Counted from the stretch's first letter, positions 16,874-26,541 are shown. The stretch: 64,000 nucleotides of DNA from JAJPHW01 sp963799065 (GCA_963799065.1 CAWCVJ010000001.1:124001-188000); one strand, 5' to 3'. The notes: a model not told the origin generated them from the sequence alone. Made by a program: numbers and translations.

Positions 16874-16899
16874 TAAAAAAGCCCCGCCGGGGCGGGGCT
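16874..16899 (-). terminator. Intrinsic terminator after the 146-residue secreted protein gene
   Basis: On the minus strand a GC-rich 9-bp stem (AGCCCCGCC / GGCGGGGCT, 2-base loop) is followed by TTTTTTATT. It lies just after the stop at 16,924 and upstream of the deacetylase-fusion gene. Confidence 0.85.
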
Positions 16900-16923
16900 G
16901 GAGGAATGGCCATCGGTTTTCTA

Positions 16924-17364
16924 TTACCAGAAGCCGAGGGCGTCGACGCTTAGGTTGTAGATCGGGTTCGATCCGCCGCCGGTGCCGAGAGTCACGGTGA
17001 CGTAGACGGGCGTATTAGGCATGTTATGAATCGCAAAGACGTTAGCCTGGGTCGCCAGGTTTACGCTGCAGGGCGCACCGGCGCCATTCTGTTTGTCGTT
17101 GATTGAGATCTGTCTCGATTCGGCGCCTTGTTCGTCCGTCCACGAGATCAAGACCGCGACGCCGGCCTCGCAGGCGTCTGCATTGCCGTTAAGAGCTACT
17201 GAAATCTGATAGTTGCCGTGGTATGGCGATTCCGCCTTAAACAGCTGGTAGGCGGGGATCGATGCGGTCTGGTTGTACTCGTTATAGGTGGTCTCGCTGA
17301 GAGTGGCTTGAGCAGTGACTGCCGAGAGCAGCAGACTCACGATTGCTGCGAATATTTTTTTCAT
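16924..17364 (-). CDS. Small secreted protein, unknown function
   Basis: 146 residues with a clear signal peptide (MKKIFAAIVSLLLSAVTAQA, cleavage near 20). The mature part is beta-rich, contains two Cys (near 64 and 94) that could form a disulphide, and ends SVDALGFW. No known domain is recognised. It lies between the giant fibre-like gene and the deacetylase-fusion gene and is closed by its own terminator. Possibly a fibre accessory or an exported lectin-like protein of the lysogen. Confidence 0.75.
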   Translation of the reverse strand: MKKIFAAIVSLLLSAVTAQATLSETTYNEYNQTASIPAYQLFKAESPYHGNYQISVALNGNADACEAGVAVLISWTDEQGAESRQISINDKQNGAGAPCSVNLATQANVFAIHNMPNTPVYVTVTLGTGGGSNPIYNLSVDALGFW

Positions 17365-17463
17365 GATGTGATCTCTTTCGTTGACTTGAATGCGTAGGCA
17401 TTCCGAAAGTAGGACGTACGGCCATGGAGTACAAGTCCTCTTTTGTGGCGTCCTCTTTGGTGG

Positions 17464-20400
17464 CTAGTTCTGCATTTGGTAGGTGACGGTGGCTACGATT
17501 CCGGCGGCGGTGGTGCCACATCCCGAGGCGGCGGTGGTTACTTTTACTCTTAGTAAGTGTGTGGCTGGGACGTTGGCGCTGCCCGTGACCTGATTGTAGA
17601 AATTAGTGTTGGAGAGCATGGTGATAGAGAAGATGCCGACTTGGGCGGCGGTGGTGCCGTCCCAGACTTGCATCGTTGCGTAGGGCGAGCAGGTGAGGGG
17701 AGCGGTGGCGGCGGCGAGGTCGAATCCTGTAACGGTGATGGCGGCGGGTAGGGTCCAGTTGCAATACTGAACCGTGGCGCCTGCGCCTGCGATGGGGCAA
17801 GTGAAGTTCATTTGCGATTCACTGCGGACGTAGGCGGTGGTTGCGAGTTTGGTGGAGTTGTCTCCGGTCGATTGCGTCGGAGCCGTGGGTGTTCCGGTGA
17901 ACGTGGGCGAGGCGGCCTGCAAGAGTCCTGTGGAGCTGATGGAAAGTTGTTTTGTAGATCCGAAGGTTGCGCCGTCATGGAATTGGCTGGCGACTCCGCC
18001 CATGGTAGTGAGGACGGTCTCGTTGGGGTCTGAGTTTCCCGCGACATCTCCGATGGCGAGGAAGCCGGTGGCGGAGTTGTCTGAGCTCGGGGTGAAGCAA
18101 TTGAGTGGGCTGATGTCGTCCACCATGATGTTGCAGCCGTTGCCGAGCGCGAGGATTTCTTCGGCTTCGGAGTCAGGCGTGTAGGGCTCGAAATGGACTC
18201 CGATTACGGGCGACCTGCCGGAGTTGCCCCAGCGTCCGTAGTAGTTGGCGGCACGGAGGGAGGTGTTGCTGACGTCGATGCCCTCGAGCGCTGCCTCGCA
18301 GTGGTGGTCAACCGCCTCGCCCGCCATGGTGACCGCCAGAGTGCTTACGAGGTTCGATTTCATTTGCACGCAACTGCGGTCGTCGTATGGGGTGTAAAGG
18401 GGCGGGCTGCCGGATATATCCATCACCGCTCGAAATGCGGGCACATCCTCGGCGCGAAAGTCTACGCGATAATCGAAGTTCTGGCCGGTGCAGTTGATGG
18501 CTCCGGCACCGGCATCCTGGGCGCCGGGGCCGTACATGTAATAACATCCAGAGCCGAAGTCGTCGATCTGTAGGCCGCCGTTGGGAGTGCCGTTCTGATT
18601 GGATTCTTCCTGCGCCGACATATTGAAGACCCCCCAGGCGTAGGGAAGTTCGGTAAGGGGAGTCTGAGTGCCGGTGATGGTGAGATTGTTGATGTCCACG
18701 CCGTAGGCTCCGCCGGGCCAGTCTCCGGTGATGGGCAGACCCGCGAGGCCGAAGGCGATGGCGCTGGCATTGGTCGCAGTGGGCCGGGCATAGACCGTTT
18801 GGATTGACGTTAGAGTGCAATGCGCGCCGGGGGCGGCGAGGCGTCCATAGGGCAGGCTGGTGACGTAGGTGTCGCAGTAAGCGTTCAGGCCGTCGAGAGT
18901 TTGGAGAGTGTTGTTGCCACTCTGAGTGAGGTTGGGACTGGCTTGCGCCGATTGCGCAGCGAAGATGCCGAATCCGACGGCTCCAGGGGGAGCGAGGGTT
19001 GGCATGGCGATGGTTAAAGCGCTGCCGGAGGTTGGGATCACGATGGATTCGCCGAGGGCTGAGGCGAAGCCGGACGCGGTTCCGGCGGCGATCTGGAATG
19101 ACACGGGATTGGTGGAGGTCAGGCAGCCGCTTCCGAAGCTGGGACAAGTGGCGTTGGTAGGGGACGGAGTGGATACCAAGGTGGCGCCGCCACCTGCACT
19201 GGAAATGGTTGCGGTGACGGCGGTGAGAGTGTAAGAGCCTTGGTTGCAGAGGGCTTTGGCGTCGCATCCGCTCCAGTTGGCGGAGACGCTCCCGTTCAAT
19301 TTCAATTGCGACAGATAAGGAGCGGCGGTCGAGCCGCCGCCCGCGCATTGCTTCGACCAGGTTGTGCTGGTTCCGGTTACGCAACTCGCGGTGTAGGCTC
19401 CGAACAGTGGGCCGACCAGCACATTTCCGAGGCCGATGTTCTGCCATTTGTTTCCGTTGCTGTCGGAAATGAGGTTGCCGAGGCCACCGGCGAAGCTAAT
19501 GGTTCCTGCGGAAGAGATGTTTTGTTGCGACTCCCAGAAAGCGTTGGTGGAGGAATCGTAGACTTCGCTGCCCAGGACGTAAGTCGTGGCGGCTGGGATG
19601 TAAGCGGAGACAATGGCTAAGATTTTCCAGGTTTGAGAACCGTCGGGGCAGGTTGCGCCGACAACGAGCGAGGTGCAGACGCTGGTCCAATTAGGTTGCG
19701 AGGTTGATGAGTTTCCGACCGTGGTTGCCTGCAAGATGGCGTAGTTTGTCGAGTTGGCTTTGACTGCGATGCGATTGCCGACGGTGGCCGAACTCGATCC
19801 CCAGTACAAGACACTGGCTGACCAGGAAATCGGATCATAGGGGACGCCGGGGCCGTTGATTTGGATCGCTTGATATCCCGAAATGAAGGCGGGGAAGGTG
19901 TGAGGCTCGGAGACGGAGACTAGTTGTTGGGCTCCGCTGCCCTGATCGATCAAGCCCCACACCGCGGTAATCGACTGGCCGATGGTGCCGGCGGTACTGG
20001 CGACCGGTTGGCCCCATGGCTCCATCAACTGCGGAATGCCGGCGGGAAATCCGGGGCCGACCTGAAAGACGGAGACGTTGCGCTTGTAGCCGCGAGCTCC
20101 GGAGTAGGAGCCGGGAACCTGTGGAGTGGAAATTAGGAAGGGTCCGTCGCCGAATTCGATGGTCGCGCCCGGGACGACGAGACCGGCGGTATTTTGTGGA
20201 GGGGCGGTGGGTCCGGTGGTGCTCCAGTCGAAAGTTCTGAGGGAGGCGAGGCTGCCGATGAGGGGGCCGTAAGTGCCGGCGGAAGACAGTAATTTATATC
20301 CGGAGCAATTGCTGCCAAGGCAGGCTTCCACCTGGAAGGCGTAGAGTCCGGGGAAGGTAGGGGCAGAGGGCGTGGGAGTGATTTGCAAACAGTTGCTGCC

Positions 20401-23400
20401 GGAAGATGGAGTGGCGACATTTGCGGATGCAGTCGAAGCGCCGAGGTCGGCCAGGCGATCGAAAGCAAGAAGTTTGACCGAGATGATGCTGTTGTTGGGG
20501 ACGAAGCTGGTGCATCCGGTGGTCCCAAATGAAATTGAAGCGGCGGGCAGAACGCTGATGTTTCCCCAAGCATTGCCTTGGACCGCGACCGGCACGCCGG
20601 GGTTGTTAGTCCAGTGAATGATCTGGCCGCTGTAGTTCGCGGCGTAGGCGCTTTGGGGGCTGGTGTTGGTGCTTCCGTCGATATAGATCTCGTTATTCAC
20701 GGAGGCGGGGGCGATGGCTTGGCCATTGACGCTTCCGCTTCCGCCGGTGGCGGGCTCGAGGTCGGCACCCTCGACAAGCATGGCGTAAGTTCCAGCCGCG
20801 ACGTTCGTGGAGAGTACGCGGCCTAAGACTTGCCCGGCTGCGGGATAGTTTGGGCCGTTGTCGTGGCAGTCGCCCGCGACCGATGCACTAATTTGCACGT
20901 AGTCTCCGGAAGTTGTCGCTCCGTCGAAGATGCAGGAGGCTTGTCCGGACTGGGCGATTTGAGCGCTGAGCGATGTACCGGCGTTATCGATCACAACGCC
21001 GAGGATGCCGCCGGTATCGGTAGTTGCGGCGATGATCGCTGCGCCTGCGGAGAGCTTGGCGAGCTTATTCAAAGTCGTGCCTGTGGTCGCCGCGTTAGGG
21101 AGGTCGGTGGCGAGTGCGCCGGTGGTGGCGTCCACGTAGGTTCCGGCGTAGACATGCTTAGGCCGGAGCGTGGGGGTGCCGAGATCTTTAATATTGTCAG
21201 ACCAGGGCTTCAGATTGAAGGATGTATCGATCACCCAGCGCAAGGAGCCTTGTAGCCAGAAGCCGAGGCCGCGCTGAACACCGGTACCCAAGGCGTCGGC
21301 GCCGAGGAAGAAATAACCATCAGGGGTATCGAAGTCCAGGCGAAGACGTTCGTAGTCCGCGGAGTCGCTGCGGGTGCCGTAGACGGTGAAGGCCTGTGGG
21401 CTTAAGCCGTTGTATTCTTCGAGCGTGTTGGCGTCCGTGTTGAATACGTTGGTCAGGCCGAGCTGCACGGGTTGGCCATTGTTGTCGATCACTTTGGGGC
21501 AGTGGCAAGTTTGATCGAACCAGAACAAGCCATAGTTGGGAATGCCGGTCGGCTGCGTGGTTTCGGCCATCTGGATGACGCTGGCGGTTCCGCAATTGGC
21601 GTTGCCGTTGGCGGCGATGCCGGTGGCGAAGCTGCCATTGCATTGCGTGGGCGTGACTTCCAACTGGGTTGCGGTAATGGCGTTGGAGTTTACGTCGCCA
21701 TTGCCGTTGAGGGTGGCGACGCTCGCGATGGGGCCGCCGTTTTGGGAGACTTGGAGCGCGCCGTTGGTTCCGAATCCGATGAGGGACTTGCCCGGTGGCG
21801 CGGGATTGAGCGGGGCGAAACCGCCTACGATATTCCATGCGCCGCTGCCGGAAGAAACGAAAGAGCTGGCTTGCAACGTGCCCGCGACAGTGAGGTTGCT
21901 ATCTATCTGGACGTTGTTCTTGAACTCTTTTTGGGCCGAGGTGAGGCGCTCGAGCCAACTCGTTCCGTCGCCGACGTTGCCAATGTAATTCGATAAGGAG
22001 ACGGGAGCGCCCATGGCGATTCCGATGTGCGCGGGATTGCCATCACCCTGGTCGTAGCCGATGAAGGCGTCATTGAAATCATTGCTGGGGCGATTGTTGG
22101 CGGTAGCGATCGTCTTCTGGAAATTGGAATCGGAGAGGGTGATGATGTGGCCGGGGGCGGTACCCAGGGTGGAGAAGTTGAGGCGGCCTTTGAGGTTGAG
22201 AATCTCGCCTGCGTCCTGATTGGGTTTGACTGCAAGCAGAAGCGCGCCTTGCTGGAAGAATGAAGAGGGTGCCATTCCGGTGTAACAACTGAGCCATGCC
22301 GGGGTCCAACTCGCCATCGCATCGCAGCTTTCGGAGACGACGGCAGGTTCGGACATACCCTCGATGGCGACCAGATCGCTGGGGACGGTTTGAGTCCAGG
22401 CGCGAGCTGCGACGAAGAGGCTGCTGGAATCCTGATTTCCGCCCAAGACGATGCTGCCCGGCCAGAAGTCGAGCATCGGATAATAAGTGGGAACGGAGAC
22501 TGAGTAGGGTTGCAATGGAGTTTGCGGATCGGTGAAGGTACAGACTCCGTTGGCGCAAGCGGAGGTGCGGGCGATGCCGGCGGTGACGGCGTAATTCCCG
22601 TTTCCATAGGGCGCTTGTTCTAGGGCTCCGTTGGTGGGTTCGGGAACACGCAGGAGATCGAAAGTGGTGGCTCCGGCGATGTCGGGAGTGGTGATGGTAA
22701 TGTTTCCGGAGCCGCTGGTCAAAGCTTTTCCCGCGTAGAGCAGATTGGACGGGCCGTAGGTGGTCTGGTGGGCCACGATGTAATAATGATTTTCGGTGGC
22801 TCCGGTGCTGGCGAAAACCGGGACCGTGCCGCTGGGCCCTTCGCCGCCGTAGACTCTAACGGTCGCGCCTTGCGCGATGACGCCCGCTTGCCCTATGTTG
22901 CCGGCGGGATTGGGGCAGCCGCCCACTTCTTCGTAAACATTTTCCAGTGCGAAGCCGCCATAGCCGCCGCGTTTGGTGCCAGCCCTGACGCCGAATTGCG
23001 AATAGCCTTGAATGACGCTGTCGGAGACACGCAACGTGTTGCCGCTTTGCCAGTCGATGCCGTTGCCGGTGCACTGCATGGAGATATTGAGGTTCTTGAG
23101 CCATCCCACGGCGGAGTAAACATTGAAGGGGCCGGGAGCATAGACGACGGGGTTGCAGGTGGTGGCGTTGCAGAAGACGCCGGAGTTTCCGGTGACTGCG
23201 CCGAGAGAAGTGTCCAGCCCGTCGAGCAGGAAAGCTTGATCGTCGTCGACTTGGACGTAACTGCTGAAGGTTCCTCCGGCGACGCCGACGCGGGTGGAAA
23301 CATTAAAAATCCGGGTTTTCTGAGCATCGACTTCAAGAAAGGGTTTCTGGCCGCCGACGATCATGGGCCGACCGCGGGGAGCGATCAGGGTGATGTCCTC

Positions 23401-24849
23401 GAACAAGTTGGAATTGGTTGGATCGCCAGCGAAGATGCAGGTGTCATTCATGGCGCAATCGACGATGGAGCCGGAGAAATCCACGGTGATGTTGGCGGCG
23501 CGAATGGAAACGCGGGCGTACGCGGTGAGTTCTCCGGGGGGAACGATCACTTTGCCGGACTGAGGAGTGCCGGGAGGATTGGTGGGGACGAAACGGGCGG
23601 CGATGAGAGCTTCTTGCAATCCGCCGGAAGCGCTGGCGACGGTGTATCCCGTGGCATGAGTGTTGGCGGTGGTGAATTGGAGGGTTCCGGGTAGGCCGTT
23701 TCCAGCGCAGGTTCCGCCGCTGACGAGAACTGCTTCGGGAATGCCGGTTCCAGCGATGTACACATAGTATTGCGGCTCGGTCGCGGTGACTCCGGCGGGA
23801 CAGGCGCTGAGACTTATGGTCACGGCGCCGGGAGCGACCAAATTGGCGCTTGGGCTTTGAGTCCAGGCGAAGTCGGTGGCGTATTTGACGGCTTGCATGC
23901 CGGCGCTCAATCCCCCGCCGGGCATGGGCGCGTACTGGCCGGTGGAGCCGACGTAGGTGAGGACTTGGTTGTTTGTGGGAGGCGTAGTCGCGACGGGAGT
24001 GCTTTGTATGGCGACGGCGTTGCTGCTGGTTCCGCAGCCGCCCCAGGTGGAATCGCCATGCAGGCATACTCCGTTGTTGGCGACGCCTGCGGCCAGTTCG
24101 GCGGTGGGAACGATGCCGCTGACGAGATCGGCTTTGTCGGCGAGGGAACCATCGATGTAGCCTTTGTTGGCGGCTTGATTGGTGCTGGTGGGGGCACCGG
24201 GCAAGACGAGAGGGCCCGTCATGGTTGCGCCGGCTATGCTGACGTAGTTTCCCGAGCCGGAATTTTCGACGGCTGTGTCGACATACTGCTTGTTGGCCGC
24301 ATCGGTGGAGTTCTGCGGAGTGGGAAAGGATGGTGAAACGGTGAATTGCTTTGTTCCGGTTACGGTCTCGGTGCCGGAGAGATGGACGACGGCGTTGTCA
24401 TTGGCTTTGGGTAGGAGTTGAGTGTTGACATACTGCTGGCTGGCGAACTGGGTGGTGTTCAAGCCCGCGCCGAGGGTGGTGACGACTTCGGCGATAGTAT
24501 CGGGAGAATTGGTGGGAACGCTCCAATATTGAGTTTTTACGGTTCCGTCGTCCAGCTGATAGACGACGGTGTAGACGGTGTTGGCGGGAGTCGCTCCGGC
24601 GTTGGGGGCGAGTTGCACGTAGAGAGATCCGCCCGTGCCGAGGATGACTGCGTTGGAGCCGGCTGCGACTGCTTGGTTGGCAGCGGTGGTGAATTCGGGC
24701 CAGGAGATTAGCAGGGTGCCTTGGGCTGGTGTACCGTCGGCTCGGTAGACGGTGTCGCTGATCGTCGTGAGTTGAGGACCTTGCGCCCACATCAGTGCGG
24801 GCAGCAGTAAATAGAAAAGCCGCCATGAGAGGCGGCAGATGTGGCGCAT
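17464..24849 (-). CDS. Giant fibre-like/adhesin protein with N-terminal signal peptide
   Basis: 2,461 residues from ATG at 24849 with GGAGAATCT upstream. Residues about 1-22 look like a signal peptide (hydrophobic LFYLLLPALMWAQG). Tail-fibre-type repeats follow at about 140-240 (TDAANKQYVDTAV, NQAANKGYIDGSLADKADL). A pectate-lyase-like beta-helix region spans about 430-700, starting GKVIVPPGE. A second block with chaperone- or trimerisation-like repeats lies around 1,050-1,300, a second beta-rich part around 1,380-2,250, and a fibre repeat near 2,310-2,345 (TPTAPTQSTGDNSTKLATTA). The C-terminus (about 2,350-2,461) is a beta-rich, Cys-containing knob-like domain. Fibre-like repeats indicate receptor binding. 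A signal peptide on such a protein is unexpected. Confidence 0.8.
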   Translation of the reverse strand: MRHICRLSWRLFYLLLPALMWAQGPQLTTISDTVYRADGTPAQGTLLISWPEFTTAANQAVAAGSNAVILGTGGSLYVQLAPNAGATPANTVYTVVYQLDDGTVKTQYWSVPTNSPDTIAEVVTTLGAGLNTTQFASQQYVNTQLLPKANDNAVVHLSGTETVTGTKQFTVSPSFPTPQNSTDAANKQYVDTAVENSGSGNYVSIAGATMTGPLVLPGAPTSTNQAANKGYIDGSLADKADLVSGIVPTAELAAGVANNGVCLHGDSTWGGCGTSSNAVAIQSTPVATTPPTNNQVLTYVGSTGQYAPMPGGGLSAGMQAVKYATDFAWTQSPSANLVAPGAVTISLSACPAGVTATEPQYYVYIAGTGIPEAVLVSGGTCAGNGLPGTLQFTTANTHATGYTVASASGGLQEALIAARFVPTNPPGTPQSGKVIVPPGELTAYARVSIRAANITVDFSGSIVDCAMNDTCIFAGDPTNSNLFEDITLIAPRGRPMIVGGQKPFLEVDAQKTRIFNVSTRVGVAGGTFSSYVQVDDDQAFLLDGLDTSLGAVTGNSGVFCNATTCNPVVYAPGPFNVYSAVGWLKNLNISMQCTGNGIDWQSGNTLRVSDSVIQGYSQFGVRAGTKRGGYGGFALENVYEEVGGCPNPAGNIGQAGVIAQGATVRVYGGEGPSGTVPVFASTGATENHYYIVAHQTTYGPSNLLYAGKALTSGSGNITITTPDIAGATTFDLLRVPEPTNGALEQAPYGNGNYAVTAGIARTSACANGVCTFTDPQTPLQPYSVSVPTYYPMLDFWPGSIVLGGNQDSSSLFVAARAWTQTVPSDLVAIEGMSEPAVVSESCDAMASWTPAWLSCYTGMAPSSFFQQGALLLAVKPNQDAGEILNLKGRLNFSTLGTAPGHIITLSDSNFQKTIATANNRPSNDFNDAFIGYDQGDGNPAHIGIAMGAPVSLSNYIGNVGDGTSWLERLTSAQKEFKNNVQIDSNLTVAGTLQASSFVSSGSGAWNIVGGFAPLNPAPPGKSLIGFGTNGALQVSQNGGPIASVATLNGNGDVNSNAITATQLEVTPTQCNGSFATGIAANGNANCGTASVIQMAETTQPTGIPNYGLFWFDQTCHCPKVIDNNGQPVQLGLTNVFNTDANTLEEYNGLSPQAFTVYGTRSDSADYERLRLDFDTPDGYFFLGADALGTGVQRGLGFWLQGSLRWVIDTSFNLKPWSDNIKDLGTPTLRPKHVYAGTYVDATTGALATDLPNAATTGTTLNKLAKLSAGAAIIAATTDTGGILGVVIDNAGTSLSAQIAQSGQASCIFDGATTSGDYVQISASVAGDCHDNGPNYPAAGQVLGRVLSTNVAAGTYAMLVEGADLEPATGGSGSVNGQAIAPASVNNEIYIDGSTNTSPQSAYAANYSGQIIHWTNNPGVPVAVQGNAWGNISVLPAASISFGTTGCTSFVPNNSIISVKLLAFDRLADLGASTASANVATPSSGSNCLQITPTPSAPTFPGLYAFQVEACLGSNCSGYKLLSSAGTYGPLIGSLASLRTFDWSTTGPTAPPQNTAGLVVPGATIEFGDGPFLISTPQVPGSYSGARGYKRNVSVFQVGPGFPAGIPQLMEPWGQPVASTAGTIGQSITAVWGLIDQGSGAQQLVSVSEPHTFPAFISGYQAIQINGPGVPYDPISWSASVLYWGSSSATVGNRIAVKANSTNYAILQATTVGNSSTSQPNWTSVCTSLVVGATCPDGSQTWKILAIVSAYIPAATTYVLGSEVYDSSTNAFWESQQNISSAGTISFAGGLGNLISDSNGNKWQNIGLGNVLVGPLFGAYTASCVTGTSTTWSKQCAGGGSTAAPYLSQLKLNGSVSANWSGCDAKALCNQGSYTLTAVTATISSAGGGATLVSTPSPTNATCPSFGSGCLTSTNPVSFQIAAGTASGFASALGESIVIPTSGSALTIAMPTLAPPGAVGFGIFAAQSAQASPNLTQSGNNTLQTLDGLNAYCDTYVTSLPYGRLAAPGAHCTLTSIQTVYARPTATNASAIAFGLAGLPITGDWPGGAYGVDINNLTITGTQTPLTELPYAWGVFNMSAQEESNQNGTPNGGLQIDDFGSGCYYMYGPGAQDAGAGAINCTGQNFDYRVDFRAEDVPAFRAVMDISGSPPLYTPYDDRSCVQMKSNLVSTLAVTMAGEAVDHHCEAALEGIDVSNTSLRAANYYGRWGNSGRSPVIGVHFEPYTPDSEAEEILALGNGCNIMVDDISPLNCFTPSSDNSATGFLAIGDVAGNSDPNETVLTTMGGVASQFHDGATFGSTKQLSISSTGLLQAASPTFTGTPTAPTQSTGDNSTKLATTAYVRSESQMNFTCPIAGAGATVQYCNWTLPAAITVTGFDLAAATAPLTCSPYATMQVWDGTTAAQVGIFSITMLSNTNFYNQVTGSANVPATHLLRVKVTTAASGCGTTAAGIVATVTYQMQN

Positions 24850-24887
24850 AGATTCTCCGTTTAGATTTCTGGTGGTGGGACAAATCT

Positions 24888-24922
24888 TCTACTGCCGCAC
24901 GAGCCGGGACGCTCGCGCCTAC
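24888..24922. repeat. Palindromic repeat, family C
   Basis: TGCCGCACGAGCCGGGACGC followed by TCGCGCCTACAT, between the giant fibre gene and the phosphatase gene; its 3' half is identical to the C units at 2.2 and 8.3 kb. Confidence 0.75.
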
Positions 24923-24926
24923 ATTG

Positions 24927-25418
24927 CTAGGTTCTTACGGTGCGGTCCTGCAGGAAGCGGCGGACGCTTTCTACGTAGACTTCGGCGAAGTCTACGACCG
25001 GACGCAGGGTTTGCAGACGTTCCATGGCTTGGTCGATATCCCAGCCTTGAGAGCCGAGCAAAGCTAACGTCATCATGGGTGCACGATGAACTCCCGCGGC
25101 GCAGTGGATGAACACTTTGGCGTCTTGATCTTGCAATGCGTTCTCAGCGAACTCGACGCCGCGCTGAAAAATGTCTGGGGACTTCGGTTGAAAGTCGTCG
25201 TCGATGGCATTCCAGAGAACTTCGATGCCGACGGAGTCGCCTAAATCGGTGTCATCGAATTCGAGTTGCATGTCGATGACGTGGGTGACGCCGAGGCGCG
25301 CCAGGTCGGTCATGTTGGCGAGATTCCAGATGCCTCCGCCGAGAGCGATTCGATCTGTGACCCAGGTGATGTCCATGCGAATTCGTTTGGTTCGTGGGGT
25401 ACGACTAGCTCCCCTCAT
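24927..25418 (-). CDS. Dual-specificity (cysteine-based) protein phosphatase
   Basis: 163 residues; ATG at 25418 overlaps the upstream stop as ATGA, and an alternative internal ATG at 25376 would give 149. The active-site loop is HCAAGVHRAP, matching HCx5R (Cys near 109, Arg near 115), followed by a helix reading MMTLALLGSQGWDIDQAME as in DSP folds. The general-acid region (WNAIDDDFQP) precedes it at the usual distance. Such enzymes dephosphorylate Ser/Thr/Tyr residues or, in some groups, lipids or sugars. A DSP translationally coupled to a phage gene and sharing an element with two HipA kinases is notable. Confidence 0.88.
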   Translation of the reverse strand: MRGASRTPRTKRIRMDITWVTDRIALGGGIWNLANMTDLARLGVTHVIDMQLEFDDTDLGDSVGIEVLWNAIDDDFQPKSPDIFQRGVEFAENALQDQDAKVFIHCAAGVHRAPMMTLALLGSQGWDIDQAMERLQTLRPVVDFAEVYVESVRRFLQDRTVRT

Positions 25419-25786
25419 TTTACGGCAGGATCACGAGGAAGCGATGCCAGGTATTCAGCCGAAGGGCCGCGTCCTTCGGGGCCGATACCCAATTCGCGCA
25501 TGAGAGCTTGGGTGAGCGAGAGGTCCGACTCCTCCTCGTGAACCGCCACGACGGGATAGAGCCCGACAATTTTGAAGACGTAACGGGCTGCGGAAAGGTT
25601 TCCGGCAACGGCGAGGTCGAGCAGCTTGGTTACAATCACTGCCGCCTTCTCTCCGACCAAGTCGCGCAGCAGCCTTTGCAGCTCTTTCCAGCGAGCTTCG
25701 TTCCAGTGCGCGTTATTGTGGGCGGACGAATTTGCGTTGGGATCGTCGCCGGACAGGAAAATCTCGGGCGCACGTTTGGTCTGCAT
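25415..25786 (-). CDS. Small phage protein of unknown function
   Basis: 123 residues, ATG at 25786 with GGAGATGTACTC upstream, start just after a terminator on the upstream side. The middle is helical (WKELQRLLRDLVGEKAAVIV, then AARYVFKIVGL). No DNA-binding or enzymatic motif is clear; a terminase-small-subunit-like role is conceivable from its helical makeup but it lies far from the terminase large subunit gene. It is translationally coupled to the phosphatase gene by ATGA. Confidence 0.65.
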   Translation of the reverse strand: MQTKRAPEIFLSGDDPNANSSAHNNAHWNEARWKELQRLLRDLVGEKAAVIVTKLLDLAVAGNLSAARYVFKIVGLYPVVAVHEEESDLSLTQALMRELGIGPEGRGPSAEYLASLPRDPAVK

Positions 25787-25821
25787 GAGTACATCTCCAG
25801 GGAACAGAAAGGCACGGAAAT

Positions 25822-25848
25822 AAAAAAGCGCGCCTTGTGAGGCGCGCT
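25822..25848 (-). terminator. Intrinsic terminator after the sigma-like gene
   Basis: Minus-strand stem AGCGCGCC / GGCGCGCT (8 bp, 6-base loop) followed by TTTTTTA. It lies between the stop at 25,921 and the start at 25,786, splitting the early regulators from the phosphatase operon. Confidence 0.85.
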
Positions 25849-25920
25849 GGTAAGGAAGTTTTCCCTACATTTTTAGAGTAACAAAGTCAGCAGGGTAAAT
25901 CGGACACTTGGGCGGAGTTT

Positions 25921-26541
25921 CTATTTGTCGTGTTGTGAAGGACTTGGACGGGATATGTTCCTGAGATCCCCTTGACAGGGTTTTCCACAAGCAGTCGTGT
26001 CCGGAAGGCGCAGCAGCATTGCGTCGCGCAAAAACATGTCGCTGAGCCGGTCCAGGGCAGCCACGAACCGCCGCCCCACGGTGCGGACATGGCATTGCAG
26101 GAGGTTGGCGGTTTCTTCCTGACTGTAATCCTGAAAAATGATGCGCACGATGACGGCTTTCTGGAAGTCGTCCAATTTGTCGAGAGAGCGTTCTACGTCG
26201 TGAACGAAGATGACTGCGTCCTCGAAGGTGGCGGCGCGCGAAGAGCTGACGCGGCTGCGGAAAAATTCGCGGCCCAGCAGCGACGGCACCCTGCCGACCT
26301 CGACGGACATTCTGAGGAAGCGCCGCAGCAGAGAACAGGTTCGGCCACGATAGAGCCACAAAGTGGGATCGGACAGTGGAGTTGGGGGACTGGCACTCTT
26401 GGGATGGACGGGAGCACGATTCGCGGAATGCTTCGGCAACAGTAGGGAAAAGCGACTCGTGGGTTGCGCCCAGGCTTGGATAGCGGCGATCACCGCGGTG
26501 GGAAACGCCGGGGGCTGCGCTGTGACCGCGACGTTTGTCAT
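25921..26541 (-). CDS. Sigma-70 region-4-like phage regulator
   Basis: 206 residues, ATG at 26541 overlapping the upstream stop as ATGA. Residues about 115-165 match a region-4 helix-turn-helix: LDDFQKAVIVRIIFQDYSQE then ETANLLQCHVRTVGRRFVAA, with the recognition helix around CHVRTVGRRF. No region 2 is recognisable, so it is probably an activator-type, ECF-derived or anti-termination-like regulator rather than a full sigma factor. Its place near the right end suggests control of the rightmost prophage genes. Confidence 0.7.
   Translation of the reverse strand: MTNVAVTAQPPAFPTAVIAAIQAWAQPTSRFSLLLPKHSANRAPVHPKSASPPTPLSDPTLWLYRGRTCSLLRRFLRMSVEVGRVPSLLGREFFRSRVSSSRAATFEDAVIFVHDVERSLDKLDDFQKAVIVRIIFQDYSQEETANLLQCHVRTVGRRFVAALDRLSDMFLRDAMLLRLPDTTACGKPCQGDLRNISRPSPSQHDK

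Noticed and set aside
21472..23694. Plus-strand open frames of 174 and 308 codons inside the giant fibre gene
   Set aside because: Low-complexity Gly/Asp/Val-rich shadows with no start signal; the minus-strand fibre frame is continuous and domain-bearing.
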